A program made the translations under genes and the position numbers. A stretch of 64,000 bases of DNA from Pisolithus tinctorius (lineage: Eukaryota > Basidiomycota > Agaricomycetes > Boletales > Pisolithaceae), in NCBI GenBank assembly GCA_024663395.1, contig JANFAH010000074.1, positions 62,001 through 126,000 on the forward strand. The letters run 5' to 3'. Shown piece by piece: positions 1 to 11,584 of the stretch (the first letter of the stretch is position 1; every line of letters starts with the position of its first letter). The notes beneath the pieces were generated by a model. The model was not told the origin of the DNA, did not search any database, and was given only the letters and a program-made list of their open reading frames with translations.

Positions 1-1307
1 CCCAGACTCGCTGCCATAACCACCCAAAGCGGTAGTAACGGCAGCGCGAGACTCCGTCGTTGGTCGTGAAGGAGCTGCTTGTGATACCCCGCTGCGTTCT
101 TCTCGAGCACGCTGTGCCAGCAGCCTCAAATTCTCCTCCTTTGCTTCCTTTTCTTTCTGCGCCAGTTTTTGTTGCATCAGCGCGCGCTGACGGACCTCCT
201 CGCGAGCGTGTCTGTCTGCAATGTAGAGCGCCTCCGAAAACTTGGCGAAGTTATCGTTGATGTGCACCTATGGTACCATTACAGCCAATGTCAGAATCGT
301 GAAAACTGAAAAACTCACGTCCTGAAGGCCGCGACCATCTGCCGCGAGACGTTTATCCAGAGGAATGGTGTAACCCTTATTGTTCTTCCAGTTCGATATG
401 CAAGGAGGAATCATCCACTCTTTTTGCTCTGCGGCGGTAGCTTTTCTGGGAGGACTTCTCAGGACGGGAGGCGGAGGGCTTGGTGGACCTCGAGGTATCT
501 TCTTGTGCTTGAACCGTGGAGGCTCTAATGGGTCTTCCGCCACTTCTGTCATCTTTATAATTCGTTGCTTCAACCCGTCCCCGTTACCCTGTTGACCGGG
601 AGTATACCGGACATACGACGTCTTCCCATTGCTATCTGGTACGTTCTTAGGCTGGGCGACTTTGATTTTGCCAGTCACCAGCTTCTCTAATGCCTGTCTC
701 GTCTTTTCCGTGGTAGCCTGGACCTCCTCCTCTGACGGCCGGTCCAGGTTGCGCTGGTCCTCGTCGAGGTCTTTTCTATGTGCTAGAGGGACAAGGTCTT
801 TGAATTGGGATTGCACAATTTTGCCTTGGCGTTGGCCCTGGTGGGCAATAGCATCATAGCGGACGTTACCCTCAGAGTCAACCTGGAGAGCGAGAGTGTT
901 CCCGGCTTGGGTCTAAGATAACACCAAATTGGATTAGCAGGGGCGCCAACGGGTGAGAGATGGACACACCTACCTTCTTCTTTCCAAGGTTCAGTGGATA
1001 CTGAGCAACATGACATTCGGGGTAGGCGCCACCATCACCTAGTCATGGTAAACAATCAAGATACTATGAAAATGCAGCAGGAAACTCACCAAAGTCTTCT
1101 TGTGAAGCAGGCTTCCATCCCTTTCGTTTTCCATAGGGCGGTATTGGTGTTCTCGTGACAACAGCTTGGGACGGAATGAACTGTTGCAACTCCTCCTCGT
1201 CCGTGATGGTAGACGTATGAATGGGTTGCGGAAGCGCGCTGTAAGGTTTGTCAGTGCTACAGCATAAAACGAACGTAGAAACGAGCGTACGCAGCGAGAG
1301 TAGCCAT
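1..1307 (-). CDS. SNW1: SNW/SKIP-domain splicing factor (Prp45/SNW1), 3' end outside window
   Basis: Core spliceosome component of the NineTeen complex-associated SKIP family, nuclear, also a transcription co-regulator in animals. The reading frame starts MATLAAALPQPIHTS at 1307 and is joined through introns near 1240-1290, 1037-1090, 912-971 and 268-318. The SNW core is plain: a SYVRYTP block (about 600), the proline-rich PPRFKHKKIPRGPPSPPPP block, and the WMIPPCISNWKNNKGYTIPLD block, followed by DKRLAADGRGLQD. After the last intron a charged helical stretch (KFSEALYIADRHAREEVR) runs off the left edge, so the C-terminus is missing from the window. Identity rests on the SNW signature; the family is single-copy in fungi. 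The next gene, Tim54, is divergent with only about 135 bp between start codons. Confidence 0.95.
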
Positions 1308-1442
1308 GTCGAGTATTAGCTGGCTGTGAGATGGGACAAGGCCAAGGACTGTTGTGCAGTGTTTACGCAATCGGTGGCTGTGCTAAAAGTTGTGTTCCGA
1401 ATCCCGAGACCGGCAACCTCGAGCAACGCTGCGTGAGTGTGA

Positions 1443-2958
1443 ATGGACAAGCCAAAATCTGGCATCCGCGCTGCACTCGAGTACACGGGCATCCCTCAAA
1501 GCTGGCTGTCTGCTCGTCCACGTCTTCCATCACGTAACTGGCTCATCTTTATCACCCTCACTTCGTCAGTTCTCTCCTACTATACCTATGATCGGCACCA
1601 GGCTCGCAAGATTCGTGCGTCGTACATCGACCGCGTCAAACATTTCTCAGAGGAACCGATGAAAAGCTCGGAATTGCCTAGAAAGGTGACAGTTTACGGT
1701 GCGAAGTGGCCCGGCGACGAGGATCACCAGAGAGCCACTCGGTTTTTCAAGAAGTATGTCAAGGTAGGTACTTACGTCGGTTTTAGCTACACGTCGGTAC
1801 TTAGCTGTGCCCTCATAGCCAATATTGGTAGCGGCTGCTATCGACTATGACATCGTTGCAACGCGTCAATTGGGCGACCTTACACGGCATGTTGCTTCGT
1901 CGGTGGTCAACCAACGTCGCAATGCCCTAGGAATTGATCGGCCCCCTGCATCTCCTATAAATCTCCCCAACAAACTTAGCGAAGAACAGCAGCGTACACG
2001 CGAACTGGAAGGAGGCATTATTCTCGTAGGAAGACACACTCTCAAGGAGTATATGGCAGGCCTTGAACGAGGGTGGAGCGGAGGATTGGAGAAGGTAGAC
2101 AGGGAGGAACACCTAGCGCAAGAGTTGGCCGCAGACGGTACTTTTGACGAAGTTGAGGAGGGCAAATCTCCGGTTGGAGTCGTGCACGACCCCGAAGCTG
2201 AACCTATACCGACTTCCTCCCGTCTCCCGCCATCCCGCAATACAGCTCTACTTCCCCCGCTTGTGTTGTCGAAATCTCCATCTATACCGGACGCTACTTC
2301 CGAACCGCTTGTGGTGGACAGCCCACCATCTACTCTTCCACCCCAGCCACCCCTGCTTCTTGTTCCATTCACTAATCATATTGGGTTCCGTTACATCCCT
2401 CATATGATTTGGTCTTTCTTTAATGAAAGGGACAGAGTCCGTGCCGGCGCCGAGTCTGCATACGCCCTGGTGATAGGCCAAACCCGGGATTTCAGAGGTC
2501 CAGATTCATTGCACTCAGATGACACTCTATTGCAAGAGGCACGTAAAAGTACCGAGAGTAGTACGGCATCGGGAGTGCAGGATTCTGTGCAGGGGGGTGA
2601 CCTCGACTTCATGTTATGGTCAGAAAAGCTTATTAAACCACACTCCCCTCTCTCCTCCATTTCTGATGCGCGCAAATCTTATTATTCCACATTACCGTCT
2701 CGTTTGGCGACCGCTCGACAACTTGCGCGGGGCGAACGCGAGATGACCAAGGAAGAGGAGAAGAACCCACCTGCGAGCGAGGTGGAACTAAGGGCGGAAA
2801 GATTGGCCAAGGAGTCGAAATGGAGGGCACAGGAGGAAGGATGGAACATTGTCAGACCGGGAACCGGTGTTCGCTGGGCTGAGATGTTTCGAGGCGTTTT
2901 AAAGGTGTTCAAAACTCCAGAGGAAGACGGTGGATCTACTGAGGCAGGTGGAGTCTAG
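1443..2958 (+). CDS. TIM54: Tim54, mitochondrial inner-membrane translocase subunit
   Basis: Subunit of the TIM22 carrier translocase in the mitochondrial inner membrane. Two exons, 1443-1763 and 1819-2958, joined in phase 0, give about 486 residues. The N-terminus has the family pattern: SGIRAALEYTGIP, a hydrophobic segment (NWLIFITLTSSVLSYY, about residues 31-46) that fits the single membrane span, then RKVTVYGAKWPGDED. The second exon carries PILVAAAIDYDIV, the GGIILVGRHTLKEYMAGLERGW block and a C-terminal FTNHIGFRYIPHMIWSFFNERDRV block. The middle (about 2150-2340) is proline- and serine-rich and looks disordered. The start was chosen because the conserved family N-terminus begins there. 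Family assignment is from these blocks; no presequence is evident, as usual for Tim54. Confidence 0.93.
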
Positions 2959-3035
2959 AAGGTGCTCGCCAACCACTTACACTACAAAAATTCATGGCAA
3001 CAACCTCGTGCTATATTTTCCCAGAATTACGCTAT

Positions 3036-6000
3036 TCACTCGACAATATCTACTGCTCCGCTTGCTAACCAGCAGTTGAATTCCCCAAGGGGATCGTCTG
3101 TCATGTTTGTATCAGCATTCGAGGAAACTTGGACTCCTGCCAGAGACGGTATGGGAGCAGGCGTGTTTGCCTGGCGACTGCGATTGTCGGACCATTCTTG
3201 TGATGGGTCCCTCGATCTAACCTCGTCGGAAATCGTCCGAGCAATGAACCCCGAGATTCGTGATACTGAGAGCTGTTCAAATATAGGCGACTTCATTGGC
3301 TCCCTTGTTGGACACACGGTATTCGCCTCGATGCTTGCACCTGAGTTTGTCTCTTTCTCTTTCTTTGAACCGCTCCGCCCTCTTTGCGGAGTCAGATGTC
3401 TTGGGGTTGCTTCCGAGTCATCCGTAGCTCGGGTAGTTTCCGAGGCAGAAGCAGGGAAGGCATCAAAGCGAGTATTGTCGAAGTAGAATTCTTCGTATTC
3501 AATAGTTTGGTCAGGTGTGGATGGTCGGTCACAATTACTCCCGGAGATTTGGCTGGGCTCCGGATTTCTGGTGCTGGGCGAACTAGTGAAGAAGAGTGGC
3601 GTGACGCGAGACTCGGGGGACTTGTTGGTGAGGGGTGTAAAGGTCGACTAAAGGTATGGCAAGTATTAGCCTCGACGACAGAAGTGCGCCCATGTCACCT
3701 TTTCTTTTGGCGGATAGTCTACCGTCCTGTGGTGTTTCAACGGAGGTGCGTCATTCTCGCTTAATGGTGTCTCCCTTGGGCGTTTATTCTTCCCAACTTT
3801 AGCTATTCCTGCTTTTTGCCCAGACTTGTATGGCGGATAGAAATCGGCATGCGCCTGCTGTGTGATGGCGTTGTCGGTGCCGGGGTCATTTGTCTCTTGC
3901 TTTCGAGATCTATCGCAGTTCAGTATCTCGGAGATCGTCCGTAATCCGTCATCATCGCCCTCTAAGGCTTTCGGGTCGCAAATAGGCGAATTCGCTCGCA
4001 GAGACGCGAGTTCGAGGTCAAAATTTGGGAAGAGTCTTCGTTTTCCTTCCGTGACAACTTTTTCCGGAATACGGCACTGCGGGCGGGTGGATGTTTCGTT
4101 ACGTTGGCAGCTCGGCTCTGCGTGCTTTTGTCCTGAAAGGCAACTCTTTGCCACTTTACGATGGTCTACGCGAGGAAATGGGTCAATCGCTGGCTGAAAA
4201 CAAGTTGCGCAAAGCGAATTAAGTACTTCTCTTTATATTCTCCTGATTTCTGACGGGAAGCTCTGCCTGGGCATCCTTCCTATGTGGACGAGGGGGATCC
4301 GCAAGTCCCTCTTTACAGCTGGCCAACGACGTCAATATATGAAAGGCTGATCAGTGAAACGCACCAGTAATGTCGGCATTTCATCTTATCCTTGCACGTA
4401 TGGTTGCATCTGGTGGAAGGCTAAACATAGCCTCTCACGCGACACAACAAACTCACTCGTATTTCCCATCCGGCCGCATCCTATGCCCCTTATCTTTCAG
4501 TCGCCCACATGCGCTTGACGAACGTTGCATTTGTGTAGCAGGAGCCGCTCGCGCGACGCTCGCACTACCTAAATCCCGATTCCAGGGCCCAATCACTCCT
4601 GAGGAACGCCCACTCACTGGTGTCCGCTGCCGGTGCAGCATGCACGTCTTCGTCGTCACTGATGTTCATTTCCCACAGGTCTGGGTTATTCTCCAGCCCC
4701 TGCAAATCCAATTCCTGGCAAAATCAGGAAGCCTTCGAACCGCCATTGAGAAGTTGGACATACAACAGATGTCAGTGGTCGCGTATCCACCACCGGATAC
4801 TTCGAGTGTTCAATGAGAGGTTTATACGTTGCTGTCATCGTTACCCCAGCAGATTTCTCCTGTAAATCGGTGAATTACGTCCTCCCACCAAAAAAAAGGT
4901 TTCAAGCATACCGATGAAATGTAAATGTTAATAGCCTGACTCGGCTTGGTCAGGTATGCAGTAAGGGTGAATTCCTTCTTCTCCATAAGAGCCTTTGTTC
5001 TACGCCGTATAAGTGAAACTGAAGTTGACCCGAAGTACACGTGTGATACTCACCCAATCCGACGGAAATCAACGAATGTCAAATCGGATGTGAGAGTGAG
5101 AAGCGTTGTCATTTCCGCTCCAGCCCTCTTGGGCACCTTGGCCTTGCGCGGCACCATGGAGTCTGGAACCAGACCGCATTCGACTGTCAATTCTACCTCT
5201 ACAGGATTTTCCCCATCGCTGGGGACGGTCCTAGTTTCCTTAACGCTCAGGAAGTACTTGGGAAATTCTTTTGCCGCCGCTAGGACCTCGGAACCGAACG
5301 GTGGCCGGCGATTTAGGAGCTATTGAAGTCAGCTAAAGAAAGGAGTTGTTGTTGGCTACCCCACCTCCTCGATACGGAAGGCAGGAATCTCCACGAGTTT
5401 CTGGATCGAGCCGATGCCGTGTTCGGCAAGGACCTCGTTGCGTTAGAGTCAGCGGAGTAGTTTCTCTGCTTCAAATGTCACCCCTACCTTGGCTCTGAAA
5501 GCACAAGATGTAAGGTAAGGAGCAGCCATCAGCGTAAACACCTACGATTTTTCACCGATGTGCTCGATTTGCCTGAGGACAAGAGGGTGATCTTCCCAAG
5601 CTTTCGCATGGAGGCATCGTGCGCTGCGTTGACGAGTGAGGAACAACGAAACTTGAAGTCAGCGGTTCGTACAGTTCTAATGCGTGCTTGACTTGCGCGC
5701 CGCAACGCTTAACGATGGCAACCTCTGCGATGGCTGATGTAGTTCCTCAAGTGGCTGCGCATTCGACCAGGTACAACTCACCTGTCGCGATGCGAGAAAA
5801 ATGTCGGAAAATTGAAATTGCTTCTAGGTACGGTTGGCCCTCCGTATTTCTGAATTCCGGGCTGTTAAGTGGCAGGCCTGCGAGGATGGCCTGGAGATGT
5901 TGGGCTGATACATCTTAGAAATATGATATGAACGGTTACCTGCACCAGCAAAAACACTTTGTCGCTGGTCCCAGTGACCTTTCGGACAGGAAACCGTATG

Positions 6001-9000
6001 TCGTTATGGCAACGGATCTTTTCGTACATCTTGGGAGAGATTTGCATTGTCGAAGACTTACAGCGTGATGACGTACCTGTCTTTCGCCGCCACGCAGCTT
6101 CAAGTCAGCTAACCTACGGGCACGGTCATTTTGGACGAATAGTGGTTAGGAGAAATCATATACTCTTTAGAACAAGACATCATTTCGAGCTATGGTTCGT
6201 CAGACAATCGGGACTTAGCCGTCACACTCTCGAACTTACAATCTGACGGATGGTAGCCGTGCCAGGGAGTTGCAGTATCGAGTACATCTTCATTAAAGCG
6301 TTCATGTCAAATCATCGCACAGGTATGCCGCTTACCGTGGTCTGACAAATGTAGAACTAGGGTGCTACTCAGCACATGAGGTACGGAAACTCACAAAGAA
6401 ATCCTACCTTGCTCATGATGTCTCCATATTCTGTGGAACATAGAGCTCCGTCTTCCATCGTGTACATGATTAGTTGTGAATCGCGTAAGCTATAGATGCT
6501 TTCCATCACGATCGCATCTACTTTGTCTTGCCACGACTCGTTCTCCTCTTTACCAATGTCGTAGTGTTGCGGATTTTTCTGGATGCGTTGGAATAAGAAC
6601 GAACGACGCAACCAGTCCCTGGCGCTTTTAATGTCCGTTATAGTTCTTAAACAGATCTCAGAGTTGAGGTGTTCTACGAGATTTCTATGCAGGCTGCTTT
6701 CGATGGTCGTCGTGCCGTGCGCAAGAGCACGGTATTTACTTTCCAGTTCTGCTTCACACAGAATCATTGCAATTCCCTCGTCGTCTCCGATGGGAGAGCA
6801 TAAGCAAAGTGCTTGATGCAAGGTGAACATTCTCACCAAACTGTGGCCGACCCTGTTACACCAGCGTGAGATTTCGCCCAACTCAGCAACCTTAGAGACT
6901 CACAGCACGACCCATCATTTGCAAAATCTCCAAATCCGAATATTCTCGCGTTTCTCCATTCTGAAAGAGCTTGACTCCCTTTATGACCACCATATGGGCC
7001 GCTGTAGACAGTGTATGAACGAACTAGCAATAAAAACACCGACGACCCACGCAAATTGACCCCAACAGCCAAAGTCTGTAGTGAATCAGCATCGAGCAAA
7101 GCAAATTATGTTTCTCCTACGGAAGTGGCAACCAATACCCGCAATTTTTTTGCGGTGTACAAGTCTTCCACGGCCCTCCTGTCATCCAAACTCAAGCCTG
7201 CGTGGTGAACAGCTATGCCCATCGCAGTAAGGGCTAATTAACTGCATCAGGCACACTACACACAAGTAAGATACAGTTAACCTACAAGCAAGATCTTTAT
7301 CGTGGAAGACGAGATCGATCCTAATATTCGTCTAGCAGTGAACACGTGACAACCTGGAACTATATTGTGAAATACCGCGTTGGAGGGAACCATGGAAGAG
7401 GTTTCCGTGCTTTCAGCGCTGCTCCGTAGTCCATCGCCAATTGTTTTGCCGCAGCCACGGTACCTACAAAAAATAGAACAACGTACGAAGAGCCACACCA
7501 TCAGCCTTTCTGTCATTCTTACTACCACAGAAGTACCTTTTCTTGTTGGGCAAAACACCAAAATCGGCTTATTTTGCGAATGTTGTTGCAGAAGAGAGAA
7601 GAGGCGGCGATCTAAGGTGTGAGCATAGACGAAATCGTTCTGCCCTTTCGGTTTAGGGATTCCGTAAACAACTTTGCTCAGCTTGCAAGGTCGAAATTCC
7701 TCGCCGAACTTCCCATGATTAGATAACGCATACTTGTGATCGATTGATCTGACCTGAAATATTGTAGCTGGGCGATCAGCGCCGTCACTACTACCAATCC
7801 AATTCGCAATATCCTCTACGTTGGGCACCGTCGCTGAGACAAGGAGGAATCTAACAGCTGGTACGCGCGCTTTCATGCGAGAGACTACGACTTCCAAAGT
7901 GCTTCCTCTTGACTCGTTCAGAATGTGCACCTGTATCAATGCTGAGAATCATCTATCCTGGAGGATGACGTGAATACCTCATCCACGAGGAAAAGTTTAA
8001 TTTGCGATAGGACCTTGAAATGATCAGCCCTGTCGATGACCGGTAAATATTAGCATCGCATAATAAAAGGTCTGGAAAACTGGACCAGTTTCGTGTTAAG
8101 CTGTCCCACTTCTCGGCCTATGGGAATGGTGTACATAAAGGCGGAATTATTGCAGTGTTCTGGGTCTTACCGTAGTTACTCTTGATTAAACAGATCAAGG
8201 CTCAAGTAACAAATGCATGACGTGTAGGAAGACGTACATAATCTGTGCATTCCGTGCTTCGCCCCAAATCCCTTTACCAAAACCAAGGGTATCCCCCGTT
8301 AGTTCACAGCCTGATGTTTAAGCGAGGTCAACCGCGGATGCCCTCCTGAGAATTTGCTAACGTCTTACTTTTCACCCCCAACCCTCCGAACTTGGCAGCC
8401 CATTCCTTGTGTTTTTCTGCACAAAGGGCCTACCGCAATACGTAAGGGAAAAGGCACCACCATTTCCTGGAAAGCTGACCTTTGTCGGAGCAATGTACAC
8501 GCATTTGATTGAATTGTTGTTCGTGACTTGGCCAAGCATACGTATGATGCCCAGTTCAAAGAGCACAGTCTTCCCGCTTCCAGTTGGAGCTAACCAAAAT
8601 TTTGATTAAGCTGGAAGGGATATGGTTTCCAGACCTACCACTGACTACCTGAAAGAACTGTCATTAATCATGGCAAACCACCACACTTGACGTACCAAGT
8701 TTTCATCCGAATATAAAACCTGTCCAAATAATTCGTATCAGAAACCTGGTGCAAGATCGACCCCTACCTTATCGAAGCATGTGGACTGCATCGCATTGAA
8801 CACGCCGAATTTGAAGACACCGCGATAACGGTCGGCTGTCTGGGGAATCATTGCTGTGTTGATGGATACAGAGAGTGAGACCTACGCAGCTCGGAAACAG
8901 GTCGCAACCTTATCCCAAAGCTATTGCGAGGATTCTCCCCGCTCGGTACATAATCGTTGGCCGGACGATGCCTTAATTGGGTTGGGAGATCCGGTGAACA

Positions 9001-9530
9001 GATCGCAACTGACGGTTCGGTTCGTGTCAACTGTTCCGTCCCTGGTTGTGATCCATGCAACAAACAACCTTGGAAGCCTAACAAAACAATGTTCTTCGAT
9101 ATTAGGGGGCGGCTACGAACTCCAGGCCTACCATGGTGTGGTATTGATTGGTTGTTGTTTGTATATCCTCCGGAAGACATCTGCCTGGCATCATTGGGTG
9201 TATAGTATTCGGAGCCAGAGTAGCCAGGCGTAAAACGGCCGCTGCTCGTCAGGGGTATGCTGGTGTGTTCGGACGGTTGGCCTCGGACCAACCCCTGACG
9301 AGCTGATGGTGATGGGGATGAGTCTAAGGGCATGTCAGCAGATGTAACGTATGTTCACGGCGCATATAGTCACCCAAAGTGCCAGGCGAGCTTCCGTTAT
9401 AATTATAGTGGCCCCCTACGCTGGCAATATTGTACTGGGGGTACTGCAGGGGGGAGTAATAGGCAGATACATGGTCTGCAGTGGTGTCGTCCGAGTCGTA
9501 ATACTGGAATCCGTTGTTAGCGTGGCGCAT
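3036..9530 (-). CDS. HFM1: Mer3/HFM1-type meiotic DNA helicase with zinc finger and long C-terminal tail
   Basis: Ski2-like superfamily 2 helicase for meiotic crossover (ZMM pathway). Many short introns. From the N-terminus: a tyrosine/glycine-rich low-complexity region (9530 to about 8950), a Q-type motif, Walker A APTGSGKT split by an intron (about 8568-8660), ALCAEKHKEW motif Ia (about 8400), DEVH box split by an intron (about 7920-8000), SATVPN (7819-7838), FCPTRKGT motif IV (about 7540), the winged-helix block with ESSLHRNLVEHLNSEI (about 6650-6720) and the Sec63 domain with LNRRPPFGSEV (about 5300). A Cys/His finger (CNHTCKDK, then CRHYCCKEG) lies at about 4300-4409 and is typical of Mer3. 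In-phase splices then lead into about 350 residues of Ser/Thr/Pro-rich tail ending at 3036. The tail could instead be read as a separate small gene starting at 4379, but the zinc finger crosses that point, so one gene is favoured. Start 9530 is the first ATG of the conserved frame. Divergent from Cks1. Confidence 0.9.
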
Positions 9531-9807
9531 TACGAAAACAGCTGTTAGAAATGGCCAGTCCGGTCTTGTAAAGATGGATATTCGCAAGCAAAGGAGCGGC
9601 CACAAGTACTGACACGAATCTTTGAGTACGCGTGACTGGTCACGTGACAGATAGAGGTCACGTGGGTCTGAAGTACACAGTGAGCCTCAGTAGGCCTCAG
9701 TGCTCAGCGCTTCAGCAGTAGTTCGCGTGTGGGACGCGGTTGTGGAATATCTTAGCCAAGCTCTCTTCCTTCTGTACTATCACTCTAAGCTCTATTCCAC
9801 GCGGATT
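9531..9807. promoter_or_regulatory. Divergent promoter between Mer3/HFM1 and Cks1
   Basis: This 277-bp gap separates the two start codons. It contains an MCB-like ACGCGT (9628-9633) and two CACGTG E-boxes (9641-9646, the core of the 10-bp palindrome GTCACGTGAC, and 9659-9664), spaced 18 bp apart. MCB elements are bound by the MBF factor in yeasts and CACGTG by bHLH factors. Binding in this organism is inference. Confidence 0.55.
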
Positions 9808-10264
9808 ATGGCAGATCCACAGCTTGCCAACAAGATCGAAGAATACATCGAAAAGTCGGTATTTTAGAGTCATGCCACGCCAATCGGTCGAGTGCTAATG
9901 ACGTCGCCATCACAGAATCCACTATTCCGATCGCTACACGGATGATCACTACGAATACCGTCATGTCATTTTACCCAAACCTCTTCTCAAGTTTATACCA
10001 AAGGAATTCTTTGATGAGAAGGAGGGCACTCTTCGTTTGCTGACAGAAGCTGAATGGAGAGGGATCGGGATCACCCAAAGCCTCGGATGGCAGCATTATG
10101 AAGTTCACGGTATGTATGACTTCTTCTTTGTGCTAACCACACATGATGTTGAATCCTCCCCAGCTCCCGAACCTCACGTATTGCTATTCCGTCGACCTAG
10201 GAACTATGTACCCCCGGCACAACCTCAGCAAGCCGCTAAGGCATCTAACTCCAGGAAGAAGTAA
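9808..10264 (+). CDS. CKS1: Cks1/Suc1, regulatory subunit of cyclin-dependent kinase
   Basis: Small CDK-binding adaptor of the cell cycle. Three exons: 9808-9854, 9916-10109 and 10164-10264, phases consistent, giving 113 residues. The whole family core is visible: [21 protein letters not shown] (phosphate-binding and beta-strand region), [39 protein letters not shown] (the beta-hinge HxPEPH motif). The first donor is placed at AA|GTCGGT because only this joins the EKIHYS block in frame, as in fission yeast Suc1. The C-terminal tail is short and Ala/Gln/Lys-rich. The gene shares its promoter with the Mer3 helicase. Confidence 0.96.
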
Positions 10265-10461
10265 CCGTGTGTACATTCGCTCATTTATTTGTAGCTCTTC
10301 ATAGCTCCACTTGTTGCTGTCATTCTTGTCATGTTTTTTCTCGTTCACCATTGCTCTGCTCTGAGATAGGAATAATTCGAGTACTTGACGTTATCTTAAT
10401 ATGTTTGCCAATTCGAGGGGTTTCCGGCGCCTTTGCGGATATTTGGCGAGTCCCCCTGACA

Positions 10462-11516
10462 TCACCTTGGGAAGTCACCTGTCCGCTGATCTTCCCTAGT
10501 GCCTGACTGTAAGTTGAAAGAAGGCGGTTGTTCCGAATGTAACCCTGTAACCACATTCCCCTCGAAGAGAACGCTTCCAGCAAGGTGGCCATTCCGGCCT
10601 ACCAAATTCAACCATCCGGAGTCCATCTGCAGCCTCTGATAGATACGCACCGTAATATCGTCATGCTAACTGACGAACCAAGCACTAGCTGAAGTTCGAA
10701 GTGGAATTTCCATTACTGTAAGATGTCTGCGACTAGAGTTAAACCGATGAATCGAGGCAAGTAAGTTGTCACCAGTACTCTCGCCTGTGTTCCATCTCAG
10801 TCGTTTCAATGAGGCAGTCACCTCGAACACGAGGGTGGCGCTCGCTTGTCACGGAGGTTATGATGATCTCTCAAATGGGCGCAGGCCCATCTTGACTCTA
10901 GCGTAAACTGCTCTGAAATCCACTCGTGATCGATCGACCTTTTCTCTTCTACGTACTCAAGTTAGAAGCACCTTGTGAGATTAGAAATGCTGATAATATA
11001 GGCGTCCGCGGACCAGGATGTGGCCTCCGCCATCTTCAATATAAACCTGATGGCTCCAGAAGCACCCGAGCGATTTTACTGTAAAGTTGATAATCCGATA
11101 ATCCCAAAGCACATCATTCCAATCAGAACGGATAAAACCTACGATACCGAACTCTGTAACTTACCGTGTTGTTTCTGGTAGGCAAAATCTAGCTGGCTTT
11201 GGAGTGCCGTGTCACTTCAAGATTGTGCCACGGGTCCAGGTACGGCCTCGGGTAATTCATGGATGCACGGATGGTGTGAACGATCATCCTACGGACCGCG
11301 ATATTTGCCTGGCATCGCTCTATATTAAGTACTACTTACAACTCTTCCTGGACGATAGCCGATGGCCCAACATACGGCAGCGCACCCCTCCGAATCGCCT
11401 TCAAAATGTCCCGTAAAAGTCGCCACGTTACGGCTAAGTGGAATAAACCCTCTGGTTGCTTATCACTTTACCGCTCGCTATCAGCAAGAGCCGTTAATGC
11501 TACAAATCCCTTTCAT
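10462..11516 (-). CDS. Unrecognised multi-exon protein
   Basis: I do not recognise this protein. A chain of exons can be joined with consistent phases: MKGIS then VTWRLLRDILKAIRRGALP and VGPSAIVQEEL (about 11355-11440), AMPGKYRGP, DTALQSQLDFAYQKQH (about 11160-11200), SLGCFWSHQVYIEDGGGHI (about 11010-11090), a short basic exon, SATLVFEVTASLKRLRW and STGDNLLASIHRF (about 10720-10850), and a last exon with DDITVRIYQRLQMDSGW and GRNGHLAGSVLFEGN (about 10500-10665). No signal peptide, membrane span or known catalytic motif is evident. Codon use and in-phase short introns support a real gene, but individual exon borders are guesses, and an alternative reading of the second exon exists. It is tail-to-tail with Cks1 and lies 68 bp downstream of the M16 protease stop. 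Confidence 0.5.
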
Positions 11517-11584
11517 TAATGCGAGACTAAGGTTGTGTGTTACAGCGGCATATTTCGTACACAATACAATATCACACCGAATTT

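Noticed and set aside
3666..4379. A separate small gene starting MPTLLGLADPPRP at 4379
   Set aside because: The upstream frame encodes the Mer3 Cys/His finger across this ATG with consistent splice phases, so it is taken as the helicase C-terminus.
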